This document shows, one piece after another, positions 30,249-39,740 of a DNA stretch of 64,000 nt; the first letter of the stretch is position 1; each line of letters starts with the position of its first letter. Below the pieces are notes generated by a model. It saw nothing but the letters and a program-made list of their open reading frames with translations. It made no database searches and was not told the DNA's origin. Position numbers and translations under genes: made by a program. Origin of the DNA: Pseudomonas sp. 21 (GTDB lineage: Bacteria > Pseudomonadota > Gammaproteobacteria > Pseudomonadales > Pseudomonadaceae); assembly GCF_000955805.1 (NCBI RefSeq), contig NZ_JYOA01000010.1:354459-418458 (forward strand). Reading direction: 5' to 3'.

Positions 30249-32897
30249 TCAGCAGTCCAGCGGGTTGCGTTTTTCGGGGTTGATGCCGAACTTGGCGATG
30301 GCTTCCGCCACGACCTTGGGTTCGATATCACCGCGATCGGCCAGGGCTTCCAGCGCGGCCAGCACGACCCAGTGGCGGTCGACTTCGAAGAAGTCGCGCA
30401 GCTTGCGGCGGCTGTCGCTGCGGCCGAAGCCGTCGGTGCCCAGGACCTTGAACTCCTTGCTCGGAACCCACTGGCGGATCTGCTCGGCGTAGAGCTTCAT
30501 GTAGTCGGTGGAGGCGATGACCGGGCCCTTGCGGCCGGACAGGCACTCTTCGACGTAGCTCTGCTTGGGCTTCTGGCCCGGGTGCAGGCGGTTCCAGCGC
30601 TCCACGGCGAGGCCGTCGCGGCGCAGTTCGTTGAAGCTCGGAACGGACCAGACATCGGCGCCGATGCCGAAGTCTTCGCGCAGGATCTTCGCGGCGGCTT
30701 CGACTTCGCGCAGGATGGTGCCCGAACCCAGCAGCTGCACGTGGTGCGCGGCGTCCTTCTTGTCCTCATCGAGCAGGTACATGCCCTTGATGATGCCTTC
30801 CTCGGCGCCCTTGGGCATGGCCGGCTGGACGTAGTTCTCGTTCATCACGGTGATGTAATAGAAGATGTCCTGCTGCTCTTCGATCATCTGGCGCGAGCCT
30901 TCGCGGATGATTACTGCCAGCTCGTAGGCGTAGGTCGGATCGTAGGTGCGGCAGTTCGGGATGGTCGCCGCCAGCAGGTGGCTGTGACCGTCTTCGTGCT
31001 GCAGGCCTTCACCGTTCAGGGTGGTACGGCCGGCGGTGCCGCCGATCAGGAAGCCGTGCGCGCGGCTGTCGCCAGCGGCCCAGGCCAGGTCGCCGATACG
31101 CTGGAAGCCGAACATCGAGTAGAAGATGTAGAACGGCAGCATCGGCTGGTTGTGCGTGGAGTACGAGGTACCCGCGGCGATCCAGCTGGACATGGCGCCG
31201 GCTTCGTTGATGCCTTCCTCGAGGATCTGACCTTTCTTGTCCTCGCGGTAGAACATCACCTGGTCTTTATCCACCGGCTCGTACAGCTGGCCGACGGAGG
31301 AGTAGATGCCCAGCTGGCGGAACATGCCTTCCATACCGAAGGTACGGGCTTCGTCCGGCACGATCGGGACGATGCGCGGGCCGAGTTCCTTGTCCTTGAC
31401 CAGCTGCGAGATGATCCGCACGAAGGCCATGGTGGTGGAGATTTCGCGGTCGCCCGAGCCGTCGAGCATGGCCTTGAGGGTTTCCAGCGGGGGAACCGGG
31501 ACCTGGAAGCTCTTCTCGCGGCGAACCGGCATCACGCCGCCCAGCGCGGCACGGCGCGAGGCCAGGTACTTGGCTTCGGCGCTGCCTTCCTCGGGGCGGT
31601 AGAACGGCAGGTTTTCCAGGTCGGCATCCTTGATCGGGATGTCGAACTTGTCGCGGAACGACTTCAGGGACTCGACGTCGACCTTCTTGACGTTGTGCGC
31701 GATGTTCTTCGCTTCGCCCGAACCGGTACCGTAGCCCTTGATGGTCTTGGCCAGGATGACGGTCGGCTGGCCCTTGTGGTTGACCGCCTGGTGGTAGGCC
31801 GCATAGACCTTGTAGGGGTCGTGGCCGCCACGGTTGAGTTTCCAGACTTCCTCGTCGGAGAGGTCCTTGACCATCTCCAGCAGCTCCGGACGTGCACCGA
31901 AGAAGTGCTCACGCACGTAGGCGCCGTCCTTGGCCTTGTAGTTCTGGTACTCGCCGTCGATGACCTCGTCCATGCGCTGCTGCAGCAGGCCGGCGGTGTC
32001 CTTGGCGAACAGCGGGTCCCAGAAGCGACCCCAGACCACCTTGTTGACGTTCCACTCGGCGCCACGGAACACGCCTTCGAGTTCCTGGATGATCTTGCCG
32101 TTGCCGCGAACCGGGCCGTCGAGGCGCTGCAGGTTGCAGTTGATGACGAAGATCAGGTTGTCCAGCTTCTCGCGGCCGGCCAGGGAGATCGCGCCCAGGG
32201 ATTCGGGCTCGTCGCACTCGCCGTCGCCCATGAAGCACCAGACCTTCTGCTTGCCGGCGGGGATGAAGCCGCGGCTTTCCAGGTACTTCATGAAGCGCGC
32301 CTGGTAGATCGCCTGGATCGGGCCCAGGCCCATGGACACGGTCGGGAACTGCCAGAAGTCCGGCATCAGCCAGGGGTGCGGGTAGGAAGACAGGCCGTTG
32401 CCGTCCACTTCCTGGCGGAAGTTGTTCAGCTGGTCTTCGCTGATGCGGCCTTCGAGGAAGGCGCGGGCGTAGACGCCGGGGGAGGCGTGGCCCTGGAAGA
32501 ACACCAGGTCGCCGCCGTGTTCGTCGGTCGGGGCCTGGAAGAAGTAGTTGAAGCCAACGTCATACAGGGTTGCCGAGGAGGCGAAGGAGGAGATGTGGCC
32601 ACCCAGATCCGGGTCGTTCTTGTTGGCCTTCATCACCATCGCCAGGGCGTTCCAGCGCACCAGGGAGCGGATGCGGCGTTCCATGAACAGGTCGCCGGGC
32701 ATGCGCGCTTCGTGGGTGACCGGGATGCTGTTGCGGTACGGCGTGGTGATGGCGTAGGGCAGTTGGGTGCCGGACCGGCTGGCCAGCTCGCCCATGCGGG
32801 TCATCAGGTAATGGGCGCGGTCTTCACCTTCACGGTCCAGAACCGATTCCAGGGCGTCCAGCCATTCCTGGGTTTCGACGGGATCGAGGTCTTGCAT
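30249..32897 (-). CDS. aceE: Pyruvate dehydrogenase E1 component (homodimeric)
   Basis: An 882-residue thiamine diphosphate enzyme that decarboxylates pyruvate and passes the acetyl group to AceF lipoyl arms. The ThDP/Mg motif is GDGECDEPES...NCNLQRLDGPV, and the N-terminus has DLDPVETQEWLDAL. Length agrees with the E. coli enzyme (887). It is the first gene of aceE-aceF; E3 is not in this window. Its upstream region carries two matching palindromes. Confidence 0.97.
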   Translation of the reverse strand: MQDLDPVETQEWLDALESVLDREGEDRAHYLMTRMGELASRSGTQLPYAITTPYRNSIPVTHEARMPGDLFMERRIRSLVRWNALAMVMKANKNDPDLGGHISSFASSATLYDVGFNYFFQAPTDEHGGDLVFFQGHASPGVYARAFLEGRISEDQLNNFRQEVDGNGLSSYPHPWLMPDFWQFPTVSMGLGPIQAIYQARFMKYLESRGFIPAGKQKVWCFMGDGECDEPESLGAISLAGREKLDNLIFVINCNLQRLDGPVRGNGKIIQELEGVFRGAEWNVNKVVWGRFWDPLFAKDTAGLLQQRMDEVIDGEYQNYKAKDGAYVREHFFGARPELLEMVKDLSDEEVWKLNRGGHDPYKVYAAYHQAVNHKGQPTVILAKTIKGYGTGSGEAKNIAHNVKKVDVESLKSFRDKFDIPIKDADLENLPFYRPEEGSAEAKYLASRRAALGGVMPVRREKSFQVPVPPLETLKAMLDGSGDREISTTMAFVRIISQLVKDKELGPRIVPIVPDEARTFGMEGMFRQLGIYSSVGQLYEPVDKDQVMFYREDKKGQILEEGINEAGAMSSWIAAGTSYSTHNQPMLPFYIFYSMFGFQRIGDLAWAAGDSRAHGFLIGGTAGRTTLNGEGLQHEDGHSHLLAATIPNCRTYDPTYAYELAVIIREGSRQMIEEQQDIFYYITVMNENYVQPAMPKGAEEGIIKGMYLLDEDKKDAAHHVQLLGSGTILREVEAAAKILREDFGIGADVWSVPSFNELRRDGLAVERWNRLHPGQKPKQSYVEECLSGRKGPVIASTDYMKLYAEQIRQWVPSKEFKVLGTDGFGRSDSRRKLRDFFEVDRHWVVLAALEALADRGDIEPKVVAEAIAKFGINPEKRNPLDC

Positions 32898-33020
32898 GGC
32901 TTGCTCCAGGGCGGAAAGGCTTCCAGAATCGGAAGCCAGTAGATCGTTGCCGATAGCTGCGCCAACCTCGTGGGCGACGCGGCGAATTCTTGGAAGTGCT
33001 CCGGGGGTACGCCCGGCGGG

Positions 33021-33037
33021 TTGTAGTTTTACTACAA
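33021..33037. promoter_or_regulatory. Palindromic operator 1 between aceE and glnE
   Basis: TTGTAGTTTTACTACAA is a perfect palindrome with a 3-base centre. The inner GT-N3-AC fits the core bound by FadR-subfamily GntR regulators, the family of PdhR and LldR. It lies about 124 bases before aceE and 105 before glnE. Confidence 0.6.
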
Positions 33038-33074
33038 ATCGCCAGCGGATACATCCCTCCCCTCGAAAAAGTTA

Positions 33075-33087
33075 GTAGTAAAACTAC
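33075..33087. promoter_or_regulatory. Palindromic operator 2 between aceE and glnE
   Basis: GTAGTAAAACTAC is the same 13-base core as operator 1, read from the other strand. The two centres are 52 bases apart, close to five helical turns, so proteins bound there would face the same side. Confidence 0.6.
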
Positions 33088-33141
33088 AGGGGCGCGAAAA
33101 GACAGGAATGCCGGCGCCTCGCCGACCACTCAGGATAGACC

Positions 33142-36087
33142 ATGAGCCTGCCGTCCCTGGCCGCTTTGCCGGCTACTCTCAAGCCTCTCGCCGAGCGCGC
33201 TGAGCAGAATTTCCGCACCGCCATCGCCGCGTTTTCCGCCGAGCAGATCGCCAGCTTCGACAGCTGGTCCGACGAGCGGCACGCCGATTTCTCCCGCGTC
33301 ACGGCCGGCAGCGACTTCGTCGCCGAGCAGGTCCAGCGCGATCCTGCCTTTCTATTGGAGCTGGCCGCGACCGGTGAGCTGGAGCGTGCCCTGCAGCCCG
33401 GCGAGATGGGTGCGCAGCTGGAAGCGCTGCTGGCCGACTGCGCCGACGAGGACGAACTGGGCCGCCGCCTGCGTCGCTTCCGCCGGCGCCAGCAGGTGCG
33501 CATCATCTGGCGCGACCTGAGTCGCCGCAGCGACCTCGCGGGCACCTGCCGCGACCTGTCGGACCTCGCCGACGCCAGCATCGACCAGTCCCTGGCCTGG
33601 CTCTACCAGCGCCATTGCCAGCAGTTCGGCGTGCCCATCGGCAACCGCTCGGGCCTGCCGCAGAAGATGATCGTGCTGGGCATGGGCAAGCTGGGGGCGG
33701 GGGAGCTGAACCTGTCCTCGGACATCGACCTGATCTTCGGCTACCCCGAGGGTGGCGAGACGCAGGGCGCCAAGCGCGCGCTGGATAACCAGGAATTCTT
33801 CACCCGCCTGGGGCAGAAGCTGATCAAGTCGCTGGACGCGATCACCGTCGAGGGCTTCGCCTTCCGCGTCGACATGCGCCTGCGACCCTACGGTTCCAGC
33901 GGCCCGCTGGTACACAGCTTTGCCGCGCTGGAGCAGTACTACCAGGACCAGGGGCGCGACTGGGAACGCTACGCGATGATCAAGGCCCGCGTGGTCGGCG
34001 GTGACCAGGAAGCCGGCCAGCGCCTGCTGGAGCTGCTGCGCCCGTTCGTCTACCGGCGCTACCTGGACTTCTCCGCCATCGAGGCGCTGCGCACCATGAA
34101 GCAGCTGATCCAGCAGGAAGTCCGGCGCAAGGGCATGAGCGAGAACATCAAGCTGGGCGCCGGGGGCATCCGCGAGGTGGAGTTCATCGCCCAGGCCTTC
34201 CAGTTGATCCATGGCGGCCGTGACCTCAGCCTGCAGCAGCGGCCGCTGCTGCGCGTGCTGGCGATCCTCGAAGGGCAGGGCTACCTGCCGCCGCAGGTGG
34301 TCGCCGAGTTGCGCGAGGGCTACGAATTCCTGCGTTACGCCGAGCACGCCCTGCAGGCCATCGCCGATCGGCAGACGCAGATGCTGCCGGAGGACGAGCT
34401 CGAGCGAATCCGCGTCGCCTTCATCATGGGCTTCGCCAACTGGTCGGCGTTCCACCAGGCCACCAATCAATGGCGCGATCGCATCGACTGGCATTTCCGC
34501 CAGGTCATCGCCGACCCGGACGAGGACGAAGACGGCCAGGTCGACACCACCATCGGTGGCGAATGGATTCCGCTCTGGGAAGAGGCGGTGGACGAGGAGT
34601 CCGCCTGCCGGCAGTTCGCCGACGCCGGGTTCACCGAGCCCGCGCAGGCCTGGAAACGCCTGACCGACTTGCGTCATGGCACCCAGGTGCGTGCCATGCA
34701 GCGTCTTGGGCGCGAGCGGTTGGATGCCTTCATGCCGCGGCTGCTGAACATGATCGCCGAGCGCGGCCCGGCGGACGTGCTGCTGGAGCGCACGCTGCCG
34801 CTGATCGAGGCGGTGGCGCGGCGCTCCGCCTATCTGGTGCTGCTCACCGAGAACCCTGGTGCGCTGGAGCGCCTGCTGACCCTCTGCGCGGCCAGCCCGA
34901 TGGTGGCCGAGCAGATTGCCCGCTTCCCGATCCTGCTTGACGAGCTGTTGAACGAAGGGCGCCTGTTCCGCCCGCCGCAGGCCGCCGAACTGGGCGCCGA
35001 GCTGCGCGAGCGGCTGATGCGCATTCCCGAGGACGACCTCGAGCAGCAGATGGAAACCCTGCGCCACTTCAAGCTGGCCCATGCCCTGCGCGTGGTGGCC
35101 TCGGAGATCGCCGGCACCCTGCCTTTAATGAAGGTGAGCGATTACCTGACCTGGCTGGCCGAGGCGATCCTCGAACAGGTGCTCGTCCTGACCTGGGACC
35201 AGCTGGTGCAGCGCCATGGCAGGCCCACTCGCGTGGACGGCACGCCGTGCGATCCGGACTTCATCATCATCGGCTACGGCAAGTCCGGCGGCCTGGAGCT
35301 GGGCCACGGTTCGGACCTGGACCTGGTCTTCATCCATGACGGCGACCCGCAGTGCGAGACCGATGGCGAGAAGTCCATCGACGGCGCGCAGTTCTACACG
35401 CGCCTGGGGCAGAAGATCATCCACTTCCTCACCGCGCAGACGCCCTCGGGCATGCTCTATGAGGTGGATATGCGCCTGCGTCCGAGTGGCGCCTCCGGGC
35501 TGCTGGTCAGTTCGCTGCGCGCCTTCGAGGCGTACCAGCTGGGCGAGGCCTGGACCTGGGAGCACCAGGCGCTGGTGCGCGCCCGCGTGCTCGCGGGCTG
35601 CCAGCGGGTGGCCAAGGCCTTCGAGGCGATCCGCGCGAAAGTCATCGGCCAGCAGCGCGACCTGGCCGAGCTGCGCAAGGAAGTCAGCGAGATGCGCGCC
35701 AAGATGCGCGACAACCTCGGCACCCAGAGTACCGCTGCCGGTACGGCGCCGAATGCCTTCGAGGCCGCGGCCCCGTTCGATCTCAAGCAGGATGCCGGTG
35801 GTATCGTCGATATCGAATTTATGGTGCAATACGCGGCCCTGGCCTGGTCGTGGCAGCACCCGGAGCTGGTGGAGTTCACCGACAATATCCGGATTCTGGA
35901 AGCGCTGGAGCGGGTCGGGTTGATGTCCGGCGAGGATGTCCTGAAGTTGCAGGACGCCTACAAGGCTTACCGGGCGGCGGCGCACCGATTGTCCCTGCAG
36001 AAGCAGCCGGGCGTGGTGAGCGGCGACCACTTCCATGCGCAGCGGCGCATGGTGATGCAGATGTGGAAAGCCTTCGAGCTGACCTGA
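33142..36087 (+). CDS. glnE: Bifunctional glutamine synthetase adenylyltransferase/adenylyl-removing enzyme
   Basis: A 981-residue enzyme that switches glutamine synthetase off by adding AMP and on by removing it, under control of PII and glutamine. There are two nucleotidyltransferase domains. The N-terminal removing domain has GKLGAGELNLSSDIDLIFGYP (split motif G-S and D-x-D); the C-terminal adding domain has GKSGGLELGHGSDLDLVF. Both keep their D-x-D residues. ATG 33142 follows AGGA. It is divergent from aceE and shares the operator region. Confidence 0.96.
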   Translation: MSLPSLAALPATLKPLAERAEQNFRTAIAAFSAEQIASFDSWSDERHADFSRVTAGSDFVAEQVQRDPAFLLELAATGELERALQPGEMGAQLEALLADCADEDELGRRLRRFRRRQQVRIIWRDLSRRSDLAGTCRDLSDLADASIDQSLAWLYQRHCQQFGVPIGNRSGLPQKMIVLGMGKLGAGELNLSSDIDLIFGYPEGGETQGAKRALDNQEFFTRLGQKLIKSLDAITVEGFAFRVDMRLRPYGSSGPLVHSFAALEQYYQDQGRDWERYAMIKARVVGGDQEAGQRLLELLRPFVYRRYLDFSAIEALRTMKQLIQQEVRRKGMSENIKLGAGGIREVEFIAQAFQLIHGGRDLSLQQRPLLRVLAILEGQGYLPPQVVAELREGYEFLRYAEHALQAIADRQTQMLPEDELERIRVAFIMGFANWSAFHQATNQWRDRIDWHFRQVIADPDEDEDGQVDTTIGGEWIPLWEEAVDEESACRQFADAGFTEPAQAWKRLTDLRHGTQVRAMQRLGRERLDAFMPRLLNMIAERGPADVLLERTLPLIEAVARRSAYLVLLTENPGALERLLTLCAASPMVAEQIARFPILLDELLNEGRLFRPPQAAELGAELRERLMRIPEDDLEQQMETLRHFKLAHALRVVASEIAGTLPLMKVSDYLTWLAEAILEQVLVLTWDQLVQRHGRPTRVDGTPCDPDFIIIGYGKSGGLELGHGSDLDLVFIHDGDPQCETDGEKSIDGAQFYTRLGQKIIHFLTAQTPSGMLYEVDMRLRPSGASGLLVSSLRAFEAYQLGEAWTWEHQALVRARVLAGCQRVAKAFEAIRAKVIGQQRDLAELRKEVSEMRAKMRDNLGTQSTAAGTAPNAFEAAAPFDLKQDAGGIVDIEFMVQYAALAWSWQHPELVEFTDNIRILEALERVGLMSGEDVLKLQDAYKAYRAAAHRLSLQKQPGVVSGDHFHAQRRMVMQMWKAFELT

Positions 36088-36372
36088 TTCGCTGCGATTT
36101 CCCTCGAAGTAGCCAGCATCCGGCGGGATGATGTTCGCCGGAGTGGGCCGCGCTGTCGGTTGCCTGCGCGGCTATACAGAGGTCAGGAGTTGGGCGCGTG
36201 ATGCCATTGCGCCAGGTCACAGGGAGTGACGAAATCCGCCCGGCCGCGAGGTGCGCTGGGCTAGACTGCCGGCATTCGATGCTCGGCACCCGACCGTGAG
36301 GGCACGCGCCACACGGCTGGATGAATGGAGTACGGGGAGGCGAGAGCCTCCCCGGTCGTTTCTGGAAAAGGC
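36088..36372. other. Intergenic region between glnE and waaF
   Basis: This 285-base stretch holds no credible gene. In P. aeruginosa PAO1 the ilvE gene stands here (from memory), and nothing of it remains. The likely waaF promoter is inside; the only clear element is the hairpin at 36333-36354. Confidence 0.55.
36333..36354 (+). promoter_or_regulatory. Perfect hairpin with GNRA loop in the waaF leader
   Basis: CGGGGAGGC-GAGA-GCCTCCCCG: a 9-bp perfect stem capped by a GAGA (GNRA class) loop, 18 bases before the waaF ATG. There is no T-run, so it is less likely a terminator than an mRNA-stabilising or translation-affecting element at the head of the core operon. Confidence 0.55.
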
Positions 36373-37416
36373 ATGAGAATTCTGATCGTAGGCCCCTCCT
36401 GGGTGGGCGACATGGTGATGGCGCAGACACTCTTCCAGTGTCTGAAGCAGCAGCATCCGGACTGCGTGATCGACGTGCTGGCGCCCGACTGGAGCCGGCC
36501 GATCCTCGAGCGCATGCCCGAGGTGCGCCAGGCCCTGAGCTTCCCGCTCGGCCACGGTGTGCTGGACATCGCCTCGCGCCGCCGCATCGGCAAGACCCTC
36601 AAGGGCCAGTACGACCAGGCGATCCTCCTGCCCAACTCGCTGAAGTCGGCGCTGGTGCCGTATTTCGCCGGCATCCCCAAGCGCACCGGCTGGAAGGGCG
36701 AGATGCGCTACGGCCTGCTCAACGACATCCGCGCGCTGGATAAAGAGCGCTACCCGCTGATGATCGAGCGCTTCATGGCCCTGGCCTACGAGCCGGGTGC
36801 GAAGCTGCCGCAGCCGTATCCACAGCCGCGCCTGGCCATCGACCCGCACAGCCGCGAGACCGCGCTGGCCAAGTTCGGCCTGAGCCTGGACCGTCCGGTG
36901 CTGGCGCTGTGCCCTGGCGCCGAGTTCGGCGAGGCCAAGCGCTGGCCGGCGGAGTACTACGCCAAGGTCGCCGAGGTGAAGATCCGCGCCGGCTGGCAGG
37001 TGTGGATCTTCGGCTCGAAGAACGACCATCCCGGCGGCGAAGACATCCGCATGCGCCTGATCCCCGGCTTGCGCGAAGAGTCGGTGAACCTGGCCGGCGA
37101 GACCGCCCTGTCCGAGGCCATCGACCTGATGTCCTGCGCTGGCGCCGTGGTCACCAACGATTCCGGCCTGATGCACGTGGCCGCCGCGCTGAACCGCCCG
37201 CTGGTGGCGGTCTACGGCTCCACTTCGCCGCAGTTCACCCCGCCGCTGGCCGATGCCGTGGAGATCGTCCGCCTCGGCCTGGAATGCAGCCCCTGCTTCG
37301 ATCGCGTGTGCCGCTTCGGCCACTACAACTGCCTGCGCGAGTTGAAGCCGCGCCCGGTGATCGAAGCGCTGGACCGACTGGTCGCTGACCCGGTGGATGT
37401 GGAAAGCGCCGAATGA
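36373..37416 (+). CDS. waaF: ADP-heptose:LPS heptosyltransferase II
   Basis: A 347-residue GT9 enzyme adding the second L-glycero-D-manno-heptose to the LPS inner core at the cytoplasmic face of the inner membrane. It starts MRILIVGPSWVGDMVMAQ and has CPGAEFGEAKRWP and VTNDSGLMHVAAAL, both typical. ATG 36373 follows GGAAAAGG. It opens the core operon and overlaps waaC by 4 bases (ATGA). Confidence 0.96.
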   Translation: MRILIVGPSWVGDMVMAQTLFQCLKQQHPDCVIDVLAPDWSRPILERMPEVRQALSFPLGHGVLDIASRRRIGKTLKGQYDQAILLPNSLKSALVPYFAGIPKRTGWKGEMRYGLLNDIRALDKERYPLMIERFMALAYEPGAKLPQPYPQPRLAIDPHSRETALAKFGLSLDRPVLALCPGAEFGEAKRWPAEYYAKVAEVKIRAGWQVWIFGSKNDHPGGEDIRMRLIPGLREESVNLAGETALSEAIDLMSCAGAVVTNDSGLMHVAAALNRPLVAVYGSTSPQFTPPLADAVEIVRLGLECSPCFDRVCRFGHYNCLRELKPRPVIEALDRLVADPVDVESAE

Positions 37417-38486
37417 GGGTCCTGCTGATCAAGACCTCGTCCCTGGGCGATGTCATCCACACCCTGCCGGCGTTGACCGATGCTGCCCGCGCCATTCCCG
37501 GCATCCAGTTCGACTGGGTGGTGGAGGAGGGCTTCGCCGAGATTCCCGCCTGGCACCCTGCCGTGGCCCAGGTGATCCCGGTGGCGATCCGGCGCTGGCG
37601 CAAGAACCTCTGGCAGACCCTCAGGAGCGGCGAGTGGAGCCGCTTCAAGCGCCGCCTGAAGGAAGTCGACTACGACCTGGTGATCGACGCCCAGGGCCTG
37701 CTCAAGAGCGCCTGGCTGACCCGCTACGCTCGCCGTCGCACGCCGATCGCCGGCCTGGACAAGGAGTCCGCCCGCGAGCCGGCGGCCAGTCGCTTCTATA
37801 ACCGCACCTATCCGGTCGCCTGGGGCCAGCATGCTGTCGAGCGCGTGCGCCAGCTGTTCGCACAGGCGCTGGACTACCCGCTGCCCGCCGGCACCGGCGA
37901 CTACGGGCTGGACCGCAATCGCCTGCTGGACTCGGTGGAGAGCGAGCCCTACCTGGTGTTCCTGCATGGCACCACCTGGGTGACCAAGCACTGGCCCGAG
38001 GTCTACTGGCGCGAGCTGGCCCAGCGCATGGGCGAGCGCGGCTGGCAGGTGCGCCTGCCCTGGGGCAGCGAAGCCGAGCGGCAACGCGCCGAACGGCTCG
38101 CCGAAGGCTTGGAAAACGCCTCCGTGCTCCCCAGATTAAGCCTCGCAGGCATGGCCAAGGTACTGGCCGGCGCTTCCGCCTGCGTGGCGGTCGACACCGG
38201 GCTCGGACACCTGGCCGCCGCACTGGATGTGCCGACGCTGTCGCTGTTCGGCCCGACCAACCCCGGTCTGACCGGCGCCTACGGGCGTTCGCAGGTGCAC
38301 CTGGCCAGCGACTGGCCCTCCTGTGCGCCCTGCCTGCAGAAGACCTGCACCTACCAGCCGACGGCCGAAGACAAGCGCCAGTTCGACCTGCGGCATGAAC
38401 AGCCTCTGTGCTTCACGCGCCTGAATCCCCAGCGCGTGGCGAACCAGCTGGAGGCACTGCTGCTGGCCCCGGAGACGCTTCGATGA
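37413..38486 (+). CDS. waaC: ADP-heptose:LPS heptosyltransferase I
   Basis: A 357-residue GT9 enzyme that adds the first heptose to Kdo of the LPS core. MRVLLIKTSSLGDVIHTLPA is the standard WaaC start, and AVDTGLGHLAAALDVPT is the ADP-heptose-binding segment. It is translationally coupled to waaF and waaG through 4-base overlaps. Confidence 0.96.
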   Translation: MRVLLIKTSSLGDVIHTLPALTDAARAIPGIQFDWVVEEGFAEIPAWHPAVAQVIPVAIRRWRKNLWQTLRSGEWSRFKRRLKEVDYDLVIDAQGLLKSAWLTRYARRRTPIAGLDKESAREPAASRFYNRTYPVAWGQHAVERVRQLFAQALDYPLPAGTGDYGLDRNRLLDSVESEPYLVFLHGTTWVTKHWPEVYWRELAQRMGERGWQVRLPWGSEAERQRAERLAEGLENASVLPRLSLAGMAKVLAGASACVAVDTGLGHLAAALDVPTLSLFGPTNPGLTGAYGRSQVHLASDWPSCAPCLQKTCTYQPTAEDKRQFDLRHEQPLCFTRLNPQRVANQLEALLLAPETLR

Positions 38487-39604
38487 CCCTGGCTTTCGTC
38501 CTCTACAAATACTTCCCGTTCGGCGGGCTGCAGCGTGATTTCATGCGCATCGCCCTGGAGTGCCAGAAACGTGGCCACTCCATCCGCGTCTACACGCCGA
38601 TCTGGGAAGGCGAGGTGCCGCCCGGCTTCGATGTGCGCGTGGCGCCGGTGAAGTCGCTGTTCAACCATCGTCGCAACGAGAAGTTCAGCGCCTGGCTGGC
38701 CGCGGACCTCGCGCGCTCGCCGGTGGACCGGGTGATCGGCTTCAACAAGATGCCGGGCCTGGATGTGTACTACGCCGCCGACGGCTGCTTCGAGGACAAG
38801 GCGCAGACCCTGCGCAATGCTTTCTACCGTCGCTGGGGCCGTTACAAGCACTTCGCCGACTACGAGCGCGCGGTGTTCGCGCCGGAATCGAAGACCGAGA
38901 TCCTGATGATCTCCGAAGTCCAGCAGCCGCTGTTCATCAAGCATTACCGCACCCCCGAGGCGCGCTTCCACCTGCTGCCGCCGGGCATTGCCCAGGACCG
39001 CCGGGCACCGGCAAACGCCGGCGAAATCCGCGCCGAATTCCGCCGTGAGTTCAAGCTGGGTGACGACGAGCTGCTGCTGGTGCAGATCGGTTCCGGCTTC
39101 AAGACCAAGGGCCTGGACCGCAGCCTCAAGGCGCTGGCCGCGCTGCCGCGCTCGCTGCGCAAGCGCACCCGCCTGATCGCCATCGGCCAGGACGATCCCA
39201 AGCCGTTCCTGCTGCAGGTGAAGGCGCTGGGCCTCTCGGACAACGTGCAGATCCTCAAGGGGCGCAGTGATATCCCGCGCTTCCTGCTGGGCGCCGACCT
39301 GCTGATCCACCCGGCGTACAACGAGAACACCGGCACCGTGCTGCTCGAAGCGCTGGTCGCGGGCTTGCCGGTGCTGGTCACCGATGTCTGCGGCTATGCC
39401 CACTACATCGACGAGGCGAAAGCCGGTCGTGTGGTGCCGTCGCCCTTCGAGCAGGAGCGGCTGAACTCCATGCTCCAGGAGATGCTGGAAGACGACGCCG
39501 TGCGCGCCGACTGGTCGCGCAACGGCCTGGCCTTCGCCGACAGCGCCGATCTCTACAGCATGCCGCAGCATGCGGCCGACGTGATCCTGCGGGGGCATGA
39601 ATGA
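38483..39604 (+). CDS. waaG: LPS core glucosyltransferase/UDP-hexose transferase WaaG
   Basis: A 373-residue GT4 enzyme with the GT-B fold that adds the first hexose to HepII (in P. aeruginosa, galactosamine). LVLYKYFPFGGLQRD-like start (LAFVLYKYFPFGG) and the EX7E motif ENTGTVLLE are present. ATG 38483 gives the right N-terminus and a 4-base overlap with waaC; the reading frame is open further upstream only as a shadow of waaC. It is followed by a REP-bearing gap of 151 bases before waaP. Confidence 0.95.
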   Translation: MTLAFVLYKYFPFGGLQRDFMRIALECQKRGHSIRVYTPIWEGEVPPGFDVRVAPVKSLFNHRRNEKFSAWLAADLARSPVDRVIGFNKMPGLDVYYAADGCFEDKAQTLRNAFYRRWGRYKHFADYERAVFAPESKTEILMISEVQQPLFIKHYRTPEARFHLLPPGIAQDRRAPANAGEIRAEFRREFKLGDDELLLVQIGSGFKTKGLDRSLKALAALPRSLRKRTRLIAIGQDDPKPFLLQVKALGLSDNVQILKGRSDIPRFLLGADLLIHPAYNENTGTVLLEALVAGLPVLVTDVCGYAHYIDEAKAGRVVPSPFEQERLNSMLQEMLEDDAVRADWSRNGLAFADSADLYSMPQHAADVILRGHE

Positions 39605-39618
39605 ACGCTTTGGCTCTC

Positions 39619-39740
39619 GTAGGAGCGAGCTTGCTCGCGAACAGCCGGATGGATCGTGCCGCCCCAATCGCGAGGCCGGAGCCGTTCCCTACGGCTTCCG
39701 GCATTCCCCACATCCATGTGGGTCACAAGCTTGCTCTTAC
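39619..39740. repeat. REP element inside the core operon (waaG-waaP gap)
   Basis: One intact forward unit of the GTAGGAGCGAGCTTGCTCGC type is at 39619-39642. A decayed reverse unit (CAAGCTTGCTCTTAC) is at 39726-39740. They lie inside a run of otherwise overlapping genes, so they should affect mRNA decay or transcription between waaG and waaP. Confidence 0.85.

Noticed and set aside
28588..30492. Long plus-strand open reading opposite aceF with Ser/Gly/Arg repeats
   Set aside because: The repeats are the antisense of the Ala/Pro linkers of E2.
30372..32942. An 856-codon plus-strand open reading opposite aceE
   Set aside because: It mirrors the codon usage of aceE, which is certain. No ribosome site or domains.
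36261..36686. Possible ilvE remnant or small minus-strand gene near the waaF start
   Set aside because: The reading is the antisense of waaF and has no aminotransferase motif.
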